Shown: positions 1-9,917, counted from the first letter of the stretch. The stretch: 64,000 nucleotides of DNA from Chelydra serpentina (GCA_037349315.1 JBAIAC010000272.1:248001-312000), one strand, 5' to 3'. Made by a program: numbers and translations. Notes: generated by a model not told the origin, from the letters alone.

Positions 1-157
1 CCACACTGCTGGGATCCTTCCCTGATCTCCCCCCAGACCTCTGCCCCCCACCCCCACTTCTGGGAGCCCCTCGCAGCACTGTCCATCTCCCCTGCTGGCA
101 GGATCCTGCCACCTTCCTTTCATTTCCTGCCTCCCCCTGAGCAAAAGCTCAGCACTA
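1..157. other. No feature seen
   Basis: Pyrimidine-rich sequence left of the tRNA-Glu copy. I see no coding frame, repeat unit or RNA gene here. An A-run near position 142 would be a T-run downstream of the minus-strand tRNA-Glu and could serve as its Pol III terminator. Confidence 0.5.
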
Positions 158-229
158 TTCCCACCCTGGGAATTGAGCCTAGGCCACGAGGGTGAAAACC
201 AGGACTCCTGCCCACTAGACCACATGGGA
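158..229 (-). tRNA. tRNA-Glu (UUC), probably decayed
   Basis: Read on the minus strand this is a 72-nt tRNA-Glu with anticodon UUC at 194-196, a recognisable A box (TGGTCTAGTGG) and a GAA-type 3' end. The acceptor stem has one mismatch, the anticodon stem about two and the T stem one, and the T loop begins with C instead of T. An A-run about 15 nt downstream would be a Pol III terminator. Seen: isotype pattern and mismatches. Inference: the copy is weakened or dead, since B-box and stem damage usually abolish transcription or folding. Confidence 0.75.
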
Positions 230-779
230 CTGGGATCGCTCTGGGGGTCTAAGAGCCGCTCCTAAGAGCAGCAGCGCTGCCCAGCGGGGCCAGCACCCAG
301 CGCTGGATTAACCCTTCCCGTGCTGAGCTTCTCTCTCTCCATTCCCAGCACCTGTGATCAGGAACCAGAGATCGGGGCTCGCAGGTTCTCCACAGCCCAG
401 GACTGAGATTGGGACACCCCCCGCATTGTGCGAGGTGCTGTACAAACCCTGGCCAACACCGGGACCCCCAGGGGGGTCCCCTCAATGTCCCAGAGCCTTT
501 GCTGCCCAAGTTCTCCTGACGCCCCCGGGATCCACCCCTCCCCCTCCTGTAAAACACCCCCCTTTCCCCACAGCCCTTCTTTCCCTGCCCCGCACTTTGC
601 TGGCTCACCCTGGGCCCAGCTCCTCCCCCCGACCCCAGGTGAAGCACAGATGGAGGCAACATCGGCCCCTGGAGACAGCCCCAGTGAGCGCTGCAGCCCC
701 CCCGGGGGGATTTGCAGACACAGGAAGGGAGCAGCTGGGAGCGGTGGGGGCTGGGAAGGAGGGAGGAGCCGGAGCAGCT
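230..779. other. GC-rich spacer, no gene recognised
   Basis: GC- and C-rich sequence between tRNA-Glu and the GC-box repeat. Open frames exist on both strands but are proline, arginine and glycine rich with no domain, start context or codon pattern suggesting a protein. Confidence 0.4.
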
Positions 780-1135
780 CCTGGGGGCGGGGCTCTGGCA
801 CAGCTCGGGGGCGGGGCAGCTCCTGGGGGCGGGGCTCTGGCTCCATTGTGAGCCGGGGCGAGGCAGGTCCTGGGGGCGGGGCTCTGGCACAGCCCGGGGG
901 CGGGGCAGCTCCTGGGGGCGGGGCTCTGGCTCCATTGTGAGCCGGGGGCGGGGCAGCTCCAGGGGGCGGGGCTCTGGCACAGCCCGGGGGCGGGGCAGCT
1001 CCTGGGGGCGGGACTCTGGCTCCATTGTGAGACAGGGGGCGGGGCATCACCTGGGGGCGGGGCTCTGGCAAAGCCCGGGGGCGGGGCAGCTCCTGGGGGC
1101 GGGGCTCTGGTTCCATTGGGAGCCGGGGGCGGGGC
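780..1135. repeat. GC-box minisatellite, about 90-bp period
   Basis: About four copies of a roughly 90-bp unit. The landmark CCATTGTGAG-like string starts near 843, 932, 1022 and 1113, giving spacings of 89, 90 and 91. Each unit has several GGGGCGGGGC strings, the core of Sp1/KLF-type GC boxes, so more than a dozen lie within 350 bp. The region is CpG-rich. Whether it acts as a promoter or is just a minisatellite cannot be told from sequence. Confidence 0.8.
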
Positions 1136-1344
1136 TGAGCAGCGGCTCCCTGGGGGAGTCCCGTGTTTGCCGGCAGCGCTGGTGGCAGTTGTCCAGGGGG
1201 GACAGAGCCTGGGGCCGGGGGGTTCCCCTATGTGGGGCCGGGGGCGGCGGGGGGACGAGCCGGAGCTGCAGGCGGGGGAAGGACAGTGGGACACGTGGGG
1301 GGTGGAGCGTCCCCTGGGAGCCAGGAAAGTCCTGGGGGAGAAGA

Positions 1345-1480
1345 AAGTGTCTGTGTGTGTGTGTGTGTCAGTGTGTGTGTGTTACTGAGTGTGTGTGTTA
1401 CTGTGTGTGTGTGTCAGTGTGTGTGTGTGTGTGTGTTACTGTGTGTGTGTGTTACTGTGTGTGTGTCTGTGTGTGTGTGG
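1345..1480. repeat. TG/GT microsatellite
   Basis: A run of GT dinucleotides broken by TTACTG and TCAG interruptions. The last part is mirrored as CA repeats at the extreme right end of the window, as part of the bounding inverted repeat. Confidence 0.95.
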
Positions 1481-2200
1481 CGCTGTTTTCATCCTTGTGC
1501 CACGTCCCTCTCACACACTGATCACAATTCTCTCTCCGCTTCTTCCCCTTTGCTCTCCCCTCACCACATGTGGCTACAAAAATCCTACAATGATGGACTC
1601 TCCCGTCTCTTCTTTTGCCCTATTTTCTCCATCAGTCTCCAAAGGCCATTTAAATTCTCCCCAGATTTGGGATGTTTCCCCCCCAGCTTATCTGCAGCCC
1701 TTTGTCCTTGTTCGGGAGGGAAATTGCTGCCCCGAGTCACTCCCCAAAGGGGGTCGGGGTTGGGGGGGCTCTTTGGGGAGCCCCGAGACGTGGCTGCCTC
1801 TGGGGTGGCGATGGGGCGGCTGTTCTCTGCCAGCAAGAGGCTTGGCCGGGGCCCAGGAGGGAACAGGAGGAGCCGGTGTCCCCTATGGAGCCTGCCCAGC
1901 CCCTTTGCTTCTGCTCCTTTCTAGCATTTCCTTCAGAGACTGTATTACTGGGGAGGCTGGAAAATGTCTCTGGGCTGAGCCCCGGCAGGAGGGGCCAGGT
2001 CCCCACTGGAGTAAAGAGACGAAGCGTTTCCCCAGCATGGCAGAATGTCGGGTGTGTGTCTGCAGGGAAAGGGCCTGGGGGCATCGTGACGTGAAATTAA
2101 CTAAACCCTGTTCTGCAACCTCCACAACTTTCTGCTCTCGCCCCGCCCCCAACGAACAAGCGACAGTGACACCGGGTGGCCACGTGGGGTAACGCACACA
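1449..2200 (+). repeat. Left arm of window-bounding inverted repeat
   Basis: About 750 bp whose reverse complement is found at 63243-64000, from the TG microsatellite, through the GCGCTG and CTGCAGGGAAAGGG landmarks, to the first monomer of the 57-bp satellite. The arm continues past the window edge on the right-hand side. No gene is recognised in it; open frames on both strands have no known domain. Confidence 0.85.
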
Positions 2201-4142
2201 GCGTCTTTCAGAGAGCAACAGTGACGCCGGGTGGCCACGTGGGGTAATGCACACAGCGTCTCTCTCAGAGAGCGACAGTGACACCGGGTGCCACGTGGGG
2301 TAATGCACACAGCGTCTCTCTCAGAGAGCAACAGTGACACCGGGTGGCCATGTGGGGTAATACACACAGCGTCTCTCTCAGAGAGCAACAGCGACACCGG
2401 GTGGCCACGTGGGGCAATGCACACAGCATCTCTCTCAGAGAGCAACAGTGACACCGGGTGGCCACGTGGGGTAATGCACACAGCGTCTCTCTCAGAGAGC
2501 AACAGTGACACCGGGTGGCCACATGGGGTAACACACACAGCGTCTCTCTCAGAGAGCGACAGTGACACCGGGTGGCCACATGGGGTAATGCACACAGCAT
2601 CTCTCTCAGAGAGCAACAGCGACACCGGGTGGCCACGTGGGGTAATGCACACAGCGTCTCTCTCAGAGAGGAACAGTGACACCGGGTGGCCACGTGGGGT
2701 AATGTACACAGCGTCTCTCTGAGAGACCAACAGTGACACCGGGTGGTCACGTGGGGTAACACACACAGCGTCTCTCTCAGAGAGCGACAGTGACACCGGG
2801 TGGCCACATGGGGTAATGCACACAGCGTCTCTCTCAGAGAGCAACAGTGGCACCGGGTGGCCACGTGGGGTAATGCACACAGCGTCTCTCTCAGAGAGCA
2901 ACAGTGACACCGGGTGGCCACGTGGGGTAATGCACACAGCATCTCTCTCAGAGAGTGACAGTGACACAGGGTGGCCACGTGGGGTAATGCACACAGCGTC
3001 TCTCTCAGAGAGTGACAGTGACACCGGGTGGCCACGTGGGGTAATGCACACAGCGTCTCTCTCATAGAGCAACAGTGGCACCGGGTGGCCACGTGGGGTA
3101 ATGCACACAGCGTCTCTCTCATAGAGCAACAGTGGCACCGGGTGGCCACGTGGGGTAATGCACACAGCGTCTCTCTCAGAGAGCAACAGTGACACCGGGT
3201 GGCCACGTGGGGTAATGCACACAGCGTCTCTCTGAGAGAGCAACAGTGACACCGGGTGGTCACGTGGGGTAATGCACACAGCGTCTCTCTCAGACAGCAA
3301 CAGTGGCACCGGGTGGCCACGTGGGGTAATGCACACAGCATCTCTCTCAGAGAGTGACAGTGAAACCGGGTGGCCACGTGCGGTAATGCACACAGTGTCT
3401 CTCTCAGAGAGCGACAGTGACACCGGGTGGTCACGTGGGGTAATGCACACAGCGTCTCTCTCAGACAGCAACAGTGGCACCGGGTGGCCACGTGGGGTAA
3501 TGCACACAGCATCTCTCTCAGAGAGTGACAGTGAAACCGGGTGGCCACGTGCGGTAATGCACACAGTGTCTCTCTCAGAGAGCGACAGTGACACCGGGTG
3601 GCCACGTGCGGTAATGCACACAGTGTCTCTCTCAGAGAGCGACAGTGGCACCGGGTGGCCACGTGGGGTAATGCACACAGCGTCTCTCTGAGAGACCAAC
3701 GGTGACACCGGGTGGTCACGTGGGGTAATGCACACAGCGTCTCTCTCAGACAGCAACAGTGGCACCGGGTGGCCACGTGGGGTAATGCACACAGCATCTC
3801 TCTCAGAGAGTGACAGTGACACCGGGTGGCCACGTGGGGTAATGCACACAGCGTCTCTCTCAGAGAGCAACAGTGGCACCGGGTGGCCACGTGGGGTAAT
3901 GCACACAGCGTCTCTCTCAGAGAGCAACAGTGGCACCGGGTGGCCACGTGGGGTAATGCGCACAGCGTCTCTCTCAGAGAGCAACAGTGACACCGGGTGG
4001 CCACGTGGGGTAATGCACACAGCGTCTCTCTCAGAGAGCAACAGTGACACCGTGTGGCCACGTGGGGTAATGCACACAGCGTCTCTCTCAGAGAGCAACA
4101 GTGGCACCGGGTGGCCACGTGGGGTAATGCACACAGTGTCAT
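2160..4142. repeat. 57-bp satellite array, about 35 copies
   Basis: A head-to-tail array of a 57-bp monomer built from GTCTCTCTCAGAGAG, ACACCGGGTGGCC and ACGTGGGGTAATGCACACA blocks. Since 57 is 3 x 19, frames stay open for hundreds of codons on both strands, producing 19-residue repeats that are not protein genes. Most monomers carry an E-box CACGTG; a few read CACATG. A three-monomer (171-bp) higher-order unit appears twice at about 3272-3613. The opposite arm of the bounding inverted repeat holds less than one monomer, so this array expanded, or the other contracted, after duplication. Confidence 0.95.
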
Positions 4143-4393
4143 GACGGGATTTGCAATTCATTGACAGATGCCCAAGCACCACACTCTGGGGACTGCTCAA
4201 GTCTATGACTCAGTTGCACGAGACCACACCAGGGGGATTGTCCGACCCAGTGACTCAGCAAAGCCCACCCGGACATAGCTGGGCAAGTATTTTCTAGGCA
4301 CATGATCTAAGGGTATAAAATAGGAGACCGTGGCAAAATATTAGCAGGCTATTTTGTTAACTACTTGGCCAGTTTGTCTAATGGACTCATCCC

Positions 4394-4462
4394 TCTATTG
4401 GCCAGAAACCAAACCTAGACCTCCCGCTGTAGCTATGACTTCTGCTACTGAACCACCAATGC
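4394..4462 (-). pseudogene. tRNA-Gly relic
   Basis: Minus-strand match to a GCC-type tRNA-Gly: it begins GCATTGGTGGTTCAGT and ends in a matching CCAATAG acceptor strand. It is 69 nt, two short of the usual 71, with the loss in the anticodon arm, which no longer forms a normal hairpin. The T loop is also changed. The same lesion is in the copy at 21658-21726, so it predates the duplication. Confidence 0.75.
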
Positions 4463-4771
4463 TCTAACTCCTCTTGTGAGACATTTCCTTCTGCACAATA
4501 CTGCTGCTAGTCCAGCTATTGACTCCAGGAGACATTTTTCTTAGCCTGGTTTTGTGGTCACTTCTTTCTCTAGCAAAGGTCAGTACCTGGCCCTGTGGTC
4601 CAGACATCGTCATTCAAATCAAGCTTCAAGTGAACAATTCTTTCCCATTCCCACTCTGTGGGAGAGGAGACTTTGCAAAGCCCTCTCTGTGCTACTGCAC
4701 GTGGCTAAGCAAAGAGACGAAACCATAAATCCCCCCTGTGCTTTGGGAGCCGGGTTTGCTGTTTGATTTCT

Positions 4772-5655
4772 AAATGAAAATAAGAAAGAAAAACTTGTAG
4801 CACCTTAGAGACTAGCAAATTTATTTCAGCATAAGCTTTCATGGGTTAGTACCCACTTCATCGGATGCATGGAATGAAAATATACTTCAGACAGATATTT
4901 ATACAGTCAGAGAAACATGATGGTCCAGGTGTATAGACCAATCTTAAGAGGCTAATTAGTTGAGAGGAAACATGACAGCAGGGGAAGAAAAAGCTTTTGA
5001 AGTGATAAACAAGATGGTCACACAGGTGTGAATGAGGATCGTTAACTTAAGGGAAATAGATTCAATTAACATAATGGCCGAGCCATTCCAAATCACGATT
5101 TAATCCGGAGGCAACGCAATCTAGTTTGCATATCAATTCGAGTTCAATAGTTTCTCTTTGAAGTCTGCTTTTGGAGTTAATCTGTCGCAACACTGCTGTC
5201 CTCAAATCTGTCATTGAGTGATCAGGGAGGTTGAAGTGTTCACCTACTGGTTTTTAAATGTTATGATTCCTGATGTCAGATTTATGTCCATTTATTCTTT
5301 TGCGTAGAGACTGTCCGGTTTGGCCAATGTACATGGCAGAGGGGCATTGCTGGCACATGATGGCATATATCACATTGGTAGATGTGCAGGTGAATGAGCC
5401 CCTGATGGCGTGGCGGATGTGATTAGGCCCTGTGATGGTATCACTTGAATCGATATGTTGACAGAGTTGGCATCGGGCTTTGTTGCAAGGATAGGTTCCT
5501 GGGTTGGTGTTTTTGTTGTATGGTGTGTGGTTGCTGGTGAGTAATTGCTTCAGGTTGGGGGGCTGTCTGTAAGCAAGGATTGGTCTGTCCCCCAAGATCT
5601 GTGAGAGTGAGGGATCATCTTTTAGGATAGGTTGTAGATCTTTGATGATGCTCTT
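4772..5655 (-). mobile_element. 5'-truncated Penelope-like retroelement
   Basis: An 884-bp insertion flanked by a perfect 12-bp direct repeat (TGTTTGATTTCT at 4760-4771 and 5656-5667). The paralogous unit near 22020-22035 has a single copy of that 12-mer, an exact empty site. The minus strand codes for the end of a Penelope-type protein, followed by a 3' untranslated part down to 4772. 5' truncation and a target-site duplication fit target-primed integration. Confidence 0.88.
5062..5655 (-). pseudogene. Penelope-like RT tail plus GIY-YIG endonuclease, one stop
   Basis: Reading begins at the truncation point without a start codon. In order it shows the end of the RT region (AYRQPPNLKQLL), the cysteine motif typical of Penelope endonucleases (PCNKARCQLC), then a GIY-YIG-type core (VIYAIMCQQC, then MYIGQTGQSLRKR). 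An in-frame TAA at 5254-5256 interrupts it, but the same frame stays readable to a TGA at 5062-5064, so one nonsense change is the only visible coding lesion downstream of the truncation. Known for the family: a single protein with reverse transcriptase and GIY-YIG nuclease. Inference: a fairly recent, dead-on-arrival copy. Confidence 0.82.
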
Positions 5656-5745
5656 TGTTTGATTTCTGTATTTCAGGTGATTTCAAGCCCAGGCATTGGG
5701 ATTATTTACTAGTGTCTCTGGCATTAGAGCATTACTGTGCTCAGA

Positions 5746-5827
5746 GCTGTGATGGCCGAGTGGTTAAGGTGTTGGAGTTGAAATCCAATAGGGTTCCCCT
5801 GCGCAGGTTCGAATCCTGCTCACAGCG
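5746..5827 (+). tRNA. tRNA-Ser (UGA)
   Basis: An 82-nt class II tRNA with a long variable arm. Acceptor strands GCTGTGA and TCACAGC pair perfectly, the A box TGGCCGAGTGG and B box GGTTCGAATCC are canonical, and the anticodon UGA is at 5779-5781. Position 32 is G rather than the usual C. TTTT follows about 9 nt downstream. This is among the best tRNA candidates in the window; its duplicate at 22115 has lost six bases. Confidence 0.93.
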
Positions 5828-5860
5828 AGGCCTGTGTTTTAGCCATATTTCTAACAAGGG

Positions 5861-6180
5861 CAATACATCTATACAGACCCCTAAGACACTCTCAATTCTA
5901 TCCCCAACCCAAGTGAATCTGGTTCTGCTCCTTTCCTAGAGATGCCTGGGACACTATCTCACGCCGTGTCCCTGAGGTGTCAGGCAAACTCTCAGCACCA
6001 TGGAGCATCCTGACATTGATCCTTGTGACCTGTGGGTTGGATTTATTTTAGTGGGACACGGGCCATGTGGAGGATAAGTTAGACTCTTAATTTCCTTAGG
6101 GTTCGCCTTCAATATACTTGTATGATGGTTAATTCATCACCATTACAGGTCTATTGTATTTATTAGAATAGCACAAGTAA
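5861..6180. other. No feature seen
   Basis: Spacer between the Gly/Ser unit and the promoter-like module. I recognise no gene or repeat family. Confidence 0.4.
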
Positions 6181-6184
6181 GTCA

Positions 6185-7110
6185 CAGTCTGGTAACCCTT
6201 GGTGGGAGGTAATAGGACAAAGCCCCAAATAGCGGAAGTGGCCCTATAAAATCTGTGTCTGGCCAGTGGCAGGACATTAGCACGGCAGGGGAGGGGTGGG
6301 TGTGGCAGTGACATCACAAAGGCCTTTTGCAGGACCTCGGCCTATTGGTCAAAGGTGGTGAGGAGGCGGTGACCTCACACAGAGATGCTGACATCAGCCA
6401 GGCCAGGCCAGGGGCGAGGGGCCAGGGAAACCTCGGAGACCCCTGTGGCTTTGCTTCAGCAAGTCTCCTTGTCGGGTCTCTCTCGGAGGACTGAGAGAGT
6501 ATTAGGGGTCACGTACGTGAGCGCCAGGAGGAACCACTTTGGAGTTTTCTCCTTTGCTTTTACGGACTTTCCTAGAAAACAGACGTCCCTGGTTAGAAGG
6601 TAAGAGCCTCCGAGAGGTTTGGAACCTGTTCAGTCTGATCCATCTGGTGCCAGCTGAATTCCAGGCATGGAAAACAGTAGCTTCAGGTGGCAGAATTGTA
6701 TTCCCCACTTGGGATTTTGTCCCTCAGAATCACTGGGGACATTAGGGTTTGTCCTTTTTGTTTGACCTTTTCCTCCATCCCTCCCTCCTTTCTCTTCATC
6801 TCTTACTTCTTTTGTCCTTTCCCCTGTTCCCCTCCCACCACCAGGAGAGGTGTAGGGGTGTGTGTGTGTGTCTGGTGGGGGGTGCTCTGCAGCTTCCATT
6901 GTGGGTGGTCTACCCAAAAATGTGGGGCTGAAATAGTGCTCGGACAGTGACCCCACCGGTGACCTGGGCCATCCTTTGGGCTCTCTGGTGAGAGACCTGT
7001 GCCACCCCTGTGACCTGTGTCACAGCCAGTCACATGTGTGATGAATTTTGCTGTTTCTCTGCATTAATTGTAGAGGGATGTTAAGGTAAGAAAGGACCAT
7101 TATGTGCATC
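6185..7110 (+). repeat. Promoter-like repeated module, copy 1
   Basis: Homologous to 23742-23915 plus 29993-30836 (split by the provirus) and, inverted, to about 48090-49105. This copy has TATAAAA near 6244, TGACATCA near 6311 and 6391, TGACCTCA near 6371, an ATTGGTCAAAGG inverted CCAAT-like string near 6343, and a strong splice-donor-like AAGGTAAGAG near 6598-6607. The last 50 bp of the module resume after a CR1 insertion, at 7551-7600. What it would transcribe is unknown. Confidence 0.6.
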
Positions 7111-7550
7111 TTTAGGACTTTAGGGGCTGGAGCACATGACTTATGAGGAGAGGCTGACGGAACTGGGATTGTTTAGCCTGCAGAAGAGAAGAGTGAAGGG
7201 GGATTTGATAGCTGCTTTCAACTACCTAAAAGGGGGTTCCAAAGAGGATGGATCTAGACTGTTCTCAGTGGTCGAAGATGACAGAACAAGGAGTAATGGT
7301 CTCAAGTTGCAGAGGGGGAGGTTTAGGTTGGATATTAGGAAAAACTTTTTCACTAGTAGGGTGGTGAAGCACTGGAATGGGTTACCTACGGAGGTGGTGG
7401 AATCTCCTTCCTTAGAGGTTTTTAAGGTCAGGCTTAACAAAGCCCTGGCTGGGATGATTTAGTTGGGTTTGGTCCTGCTTTGAGCAGGGCGTTGGACTAG
7501 ACGACCCCCTGAGGTCCCTTCCAACCCTGAGATTCTATGATTCTATGATC
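7111..7550 (+). mobile_element. CR1 LINE 3' end
   Basis: About 440 bp of the 3' end of a CR1 retroelement in sense orientation: the C-terminal RT-tail coding sequence ([35 protein letters not shown]), its stop, and the tail ending in repeats of ATTCTATG. It interrupts the module exactly between GTGCATC and CAGTCGCACC, which are contiguous in the copies near 30830 and 48093. Confidence 0.95.
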
Positions 7551-7814
7551 CAGTCGCACCTCCTGTATAAGCCAGGCCCTAGCATGTCACCAAGTGGTTC
7601 CTGTAGCCAACCATAGCATGGGACTGAGCCAGAGCACGTCTTTTGGAACGACATCCACATGCATTAGAGCCAGCTGGCTAACAGGAAATCTTTCTTCTGC
7701 AGGGACGTGGGGTTAAGGGACAGGGAGGAAAAGACATGGAGGCTGTGACTAAAGTTAGAGCAGCGAGGCCAGCATAACCGGGGCTAGGTGCCAGGATTGG
7801 CTATCAGAAGACCT

Positions 7815-7950
7815 GCCGTTTTCTATTCCTGGCTTTGGGACCATGAGCGAGTCTCTTCACCTCTGGGTGCCTCGGTTTCCCCAACTATCAAATATAGCTC
7901 ATCAAGGTTTTGTTTGTTCTCCCCATTTTACAGGGTGGGAAACTGAGACA
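7815..7950 (+). mobile_element. MIR-like tRNA-derived SINE fragment
   Basis: Contains the hallmark string running from 'GGGTGCCTCGGTTTCCCC' to 'CATTTTACAGGGTGGGAAACTGAG', typical of MIR-family cores. Identification is by eye. The surrounding 7610-8160 shows nothing else. Confidence 0.5.
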
Positions 7951-8169
7951 CTGTTGGGACCTGTCTACGCGACAGGTCTGTCGTGCATTTGTAAGCTGCT
8001 GACCCCCACATGTTGTTCAGAGCCTGTGGACAACACAGCTCCCAAAGGTGTGTTTGTTCTGTGCTTATCCCCTATGGACCAGCAGGGCTGGACAGCCTTT
8101 TCTCACGGTGCTGTGGGAGCAGGTCCTGGGGACTAAGGGTCTGAAGAAGCTCTCAAGGACTAATTTTTT

Positions 8170-8475
8170 TAAATAATTTTTATCAGTGAATGGGGAGAAA
8201 ACATCCAATCACTGCTGATAAGATTGGTGGGGGACAAAATACCGGCAGAGTGGAAATTACTGATGAGGAGAGGGCAGTGATACAGAGCGATCTGGCTCAT
8301 TCGGCAAGCTGGGCCCATTCAAAGGAAATAAGTTTGACCAGAGGCAAATGCAAAGTCCGATACCTAGCAAGGCCTTTCTGGAATGTGTTTGCCTATTGTG
8401 GTTCACAGGAGGCCTGTGATATGCAGGGGGTCAGATTAGATGATCTAATGGTCTCTTCTGACCATAAAGTCTAAA
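8170..8475 (+). mobile_element. Degenerate CR1 fragment
   Basis: Broken RT-tail coding sequence resembling 'IQSDLA...KCKVRYL' in shifting frames, followed by a CR1-type 3' tail (AGATTAGATGATCTAATGGTC). Old and non-functional. Confidence 0.6.
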
Positions 8476-9152
8476 GCAGGCCTGCACAACTCATAAAGCG
8501 GCGAGGGCCGTATTACTCCAAAGAAAACAGCTGAGGGCCGAAACCCCCTGGCCCTGCGCTGCCCGCTCCACGGAAACAACCCCTCCTTCCCCAGCGCTGG
8601 GGTCTGGAAGCCTGTAGAGGGGGAAAGAAACAGCGCGCATAGGGTGACCAGATCACAGCAGTAAAATAGGACCTGCCCCCTCCCCGCCCCACCCCACCAT
8701 CACACCCCTCTTCACCCATCCCCCAGGGGTCACTATATTACTGCACACAACAGTCAATCAATGCAGTTGTAGATAAATCTCTGCATTATGCAGTTTTGTA
8801 TAACTTTTATATGACTGTATTGAAGCTTGGTAATATGTTATAGCGGGCCCCTAAGGTAGTATAATTAAGGTAAAAGAAAAATGTATTTTTGCTAGAAGTA
8901 GAATAAGATCTTCCCCCCATAATCGGGACAGGGGGTGGGGGTAATAGGAACCTATATAAGAAAAAGACATAAAAATCAGGACTGTCCCTATAAAATTGGG
9001 ACATCTGGTCACCCTACCCCCAGCTCAGAGAAAAGCAGCAAAAAGGACCAACGGACACTGTCCCAGATTTTGGGCTGCACAGTGAGCCCTACTACTCACA
9101 CCCCCCGCGGGCCGCACAGTGAGCCCATCCAGGCCGCATGTTGTGCAGGCCT
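8476..9152. mobile_element. MITE with CAGGCCTGCACAAC ends, interrupted
   Basis: Inverted ends GCAGGCCTGCACAAC at the left and GTTGTGCAGGCCTGC at the right delimit a non-autonomous, hAT-like DNA element with no coding capacity. A second inverted-repeat element lies inside it. Single ends of the same family recur near 30865 and 48045. No clear target-site duplication was found. Confidence 0.6.
8641..9015. mobile_element. MITE with GGGTGACCAGAT ends, nested
   Basis: Starts AGGGTGACCAGAT and ends ATCTGGTCACCCT, with further imperfect inverted similarity inside. The same termini bound elements at 18115-18236, 23576-23741 and 49112-49277. Family assignment is uncertain. Confidence 0.75.
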
Positions 9153-9411
9153 GCTGTAGACAAAGAGCCAGTAGAGAGGAGTTTTGTTCATTGACTTGTC
9201 GGCTTAAGCACTCCCCTTCACTCTATTCTCAGACACACACTAGTATTAACTGTTTGCTACTGATGGGTTTAGAAAGCATTTGTCGAGTGGAAGATGCCAT
9301 TTCTGGGGGATTGTTCCCAAGACCCAGTACTTTGTGTTCAACCATCTCCCAGCTTCCTTGGTGAAGATAAAACTGAGGTTTCTTTGCAGTGTACAGAATC
9401 AAGTTACTTTT

Positions 9412-9484
9412 CACCCCAGACGGGACTTGAACCCACAATCTCTGGCTTAGGAAGCCAATGCCTTATCCATTAGGCCACTGGGGC
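9412..9484 (-). tRNA. tRNA-Arg (CCU)
   Basis: A 73-nt tRNA on the minus strand. Acceptor GCCCCAG/CTGGGGT is perfect, A box TGGCCTAATGG is canonical, anticodon CCU is at 9449-9451, and the anticodon stem is good. The T stem uses two G-U pairs. The nearest T-run on its strand is about 40 nt downstream. Only Arg-CCU copy in the window. Confidence 0.9.
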
Positions 9485-9589
9485 CCTGAAGTACAACTAA
9501 TGGAGGGATGGAAATTCTCTCTCATAAATGCACATTCCTCACATTCGCTAGGAAGCCAAATATCCCCTTTATGTGCCTTACAGAAATGT

Positions 9590-9905
9590 CACATCCCCTG
9601 TCAGCGAGGCAACTGGGCAGGTCGCTGACAGAGCTGAGCCCCACCTTTCTGCAGCCATCTTTAGAGAAGAACCCCATCCCAGAGTCACCCCTCCCTCCAT
9701 CAGCACCTCCACGGCTGTGGCTCTGAGTGGCAGTAGGATGATTGGGGGGTGAATCTAGGGCTGGAAGGGGGGTCAGGTCAGCCTGTGAGGAGTAACCAGG
9801 TGGGGCAGACCCAGGGTGAGGCTGTGGGCTGCTGGTCGGTCGTTGGGATCAGAGCTCTAGATCAAAGCTGCACAGCGACCTGACACCCAGGGTTACAATG
9901 CCGAC
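9590..9905 (+). repeat. Duplicated spacer, partner at 52860-53190
   Basis: Direct repeat with about 52860-53190: the AACTGGGCAGGTCGCTGACAG, GGTCGGTCGTTGGGATC and CGACCTGACACCCAGGG landmarks are in the same order. It holds no RNA gene in either copy. Confidence 0.8.
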
Positions 9906-9917
9906 ATAGTGACCCCT

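Larger units (their letters stand above)
4340..5860 (+). repeat. Duplicated Gly/Ser tRNA unit, copy 1
   Basis: Directly repeated at about 21598-22230. Both copies hold a tRNA-Gly relic and a tRNA-Ser separated by the same spacer. This copy carries an extra 0.9-kb Penelope-like insertion; the other retains the unoccupied site. The sequence from 4143 to 4340, left of it, shows no feature. Confidence 0.9.

Noticed and set aside
249..1924. Overlapping 150-270-codon frames in the GC-rich left end
   Set aside because: All run through the GC-box minisatellite or the TG microsatellite; composition is low complexity and no frame stands out.
2160..4142. Regular direct repeats that could suggest a CRISPR array
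   Set aside because: Monomers are head to tail with no unique spacers, no cas genes, and the genome is a vertebrate.
2101..4200. Frames of 699 and 625 codons on the minus strand, and several on the plus strand
   Set aside because: They are the 57-bp satellite read in frame; the period is a multiple of three, so stops are avoided on several frames at once. No domain, no independent codon bias.
6385..6603. 72-codon frame also open at 30020-30238
   Set aside because: The differences between the two copies mostly change the amino acid, and the third copy is frameshifted, so there is no sign of selection for a protein. Kept only as part of the promoter-like module.
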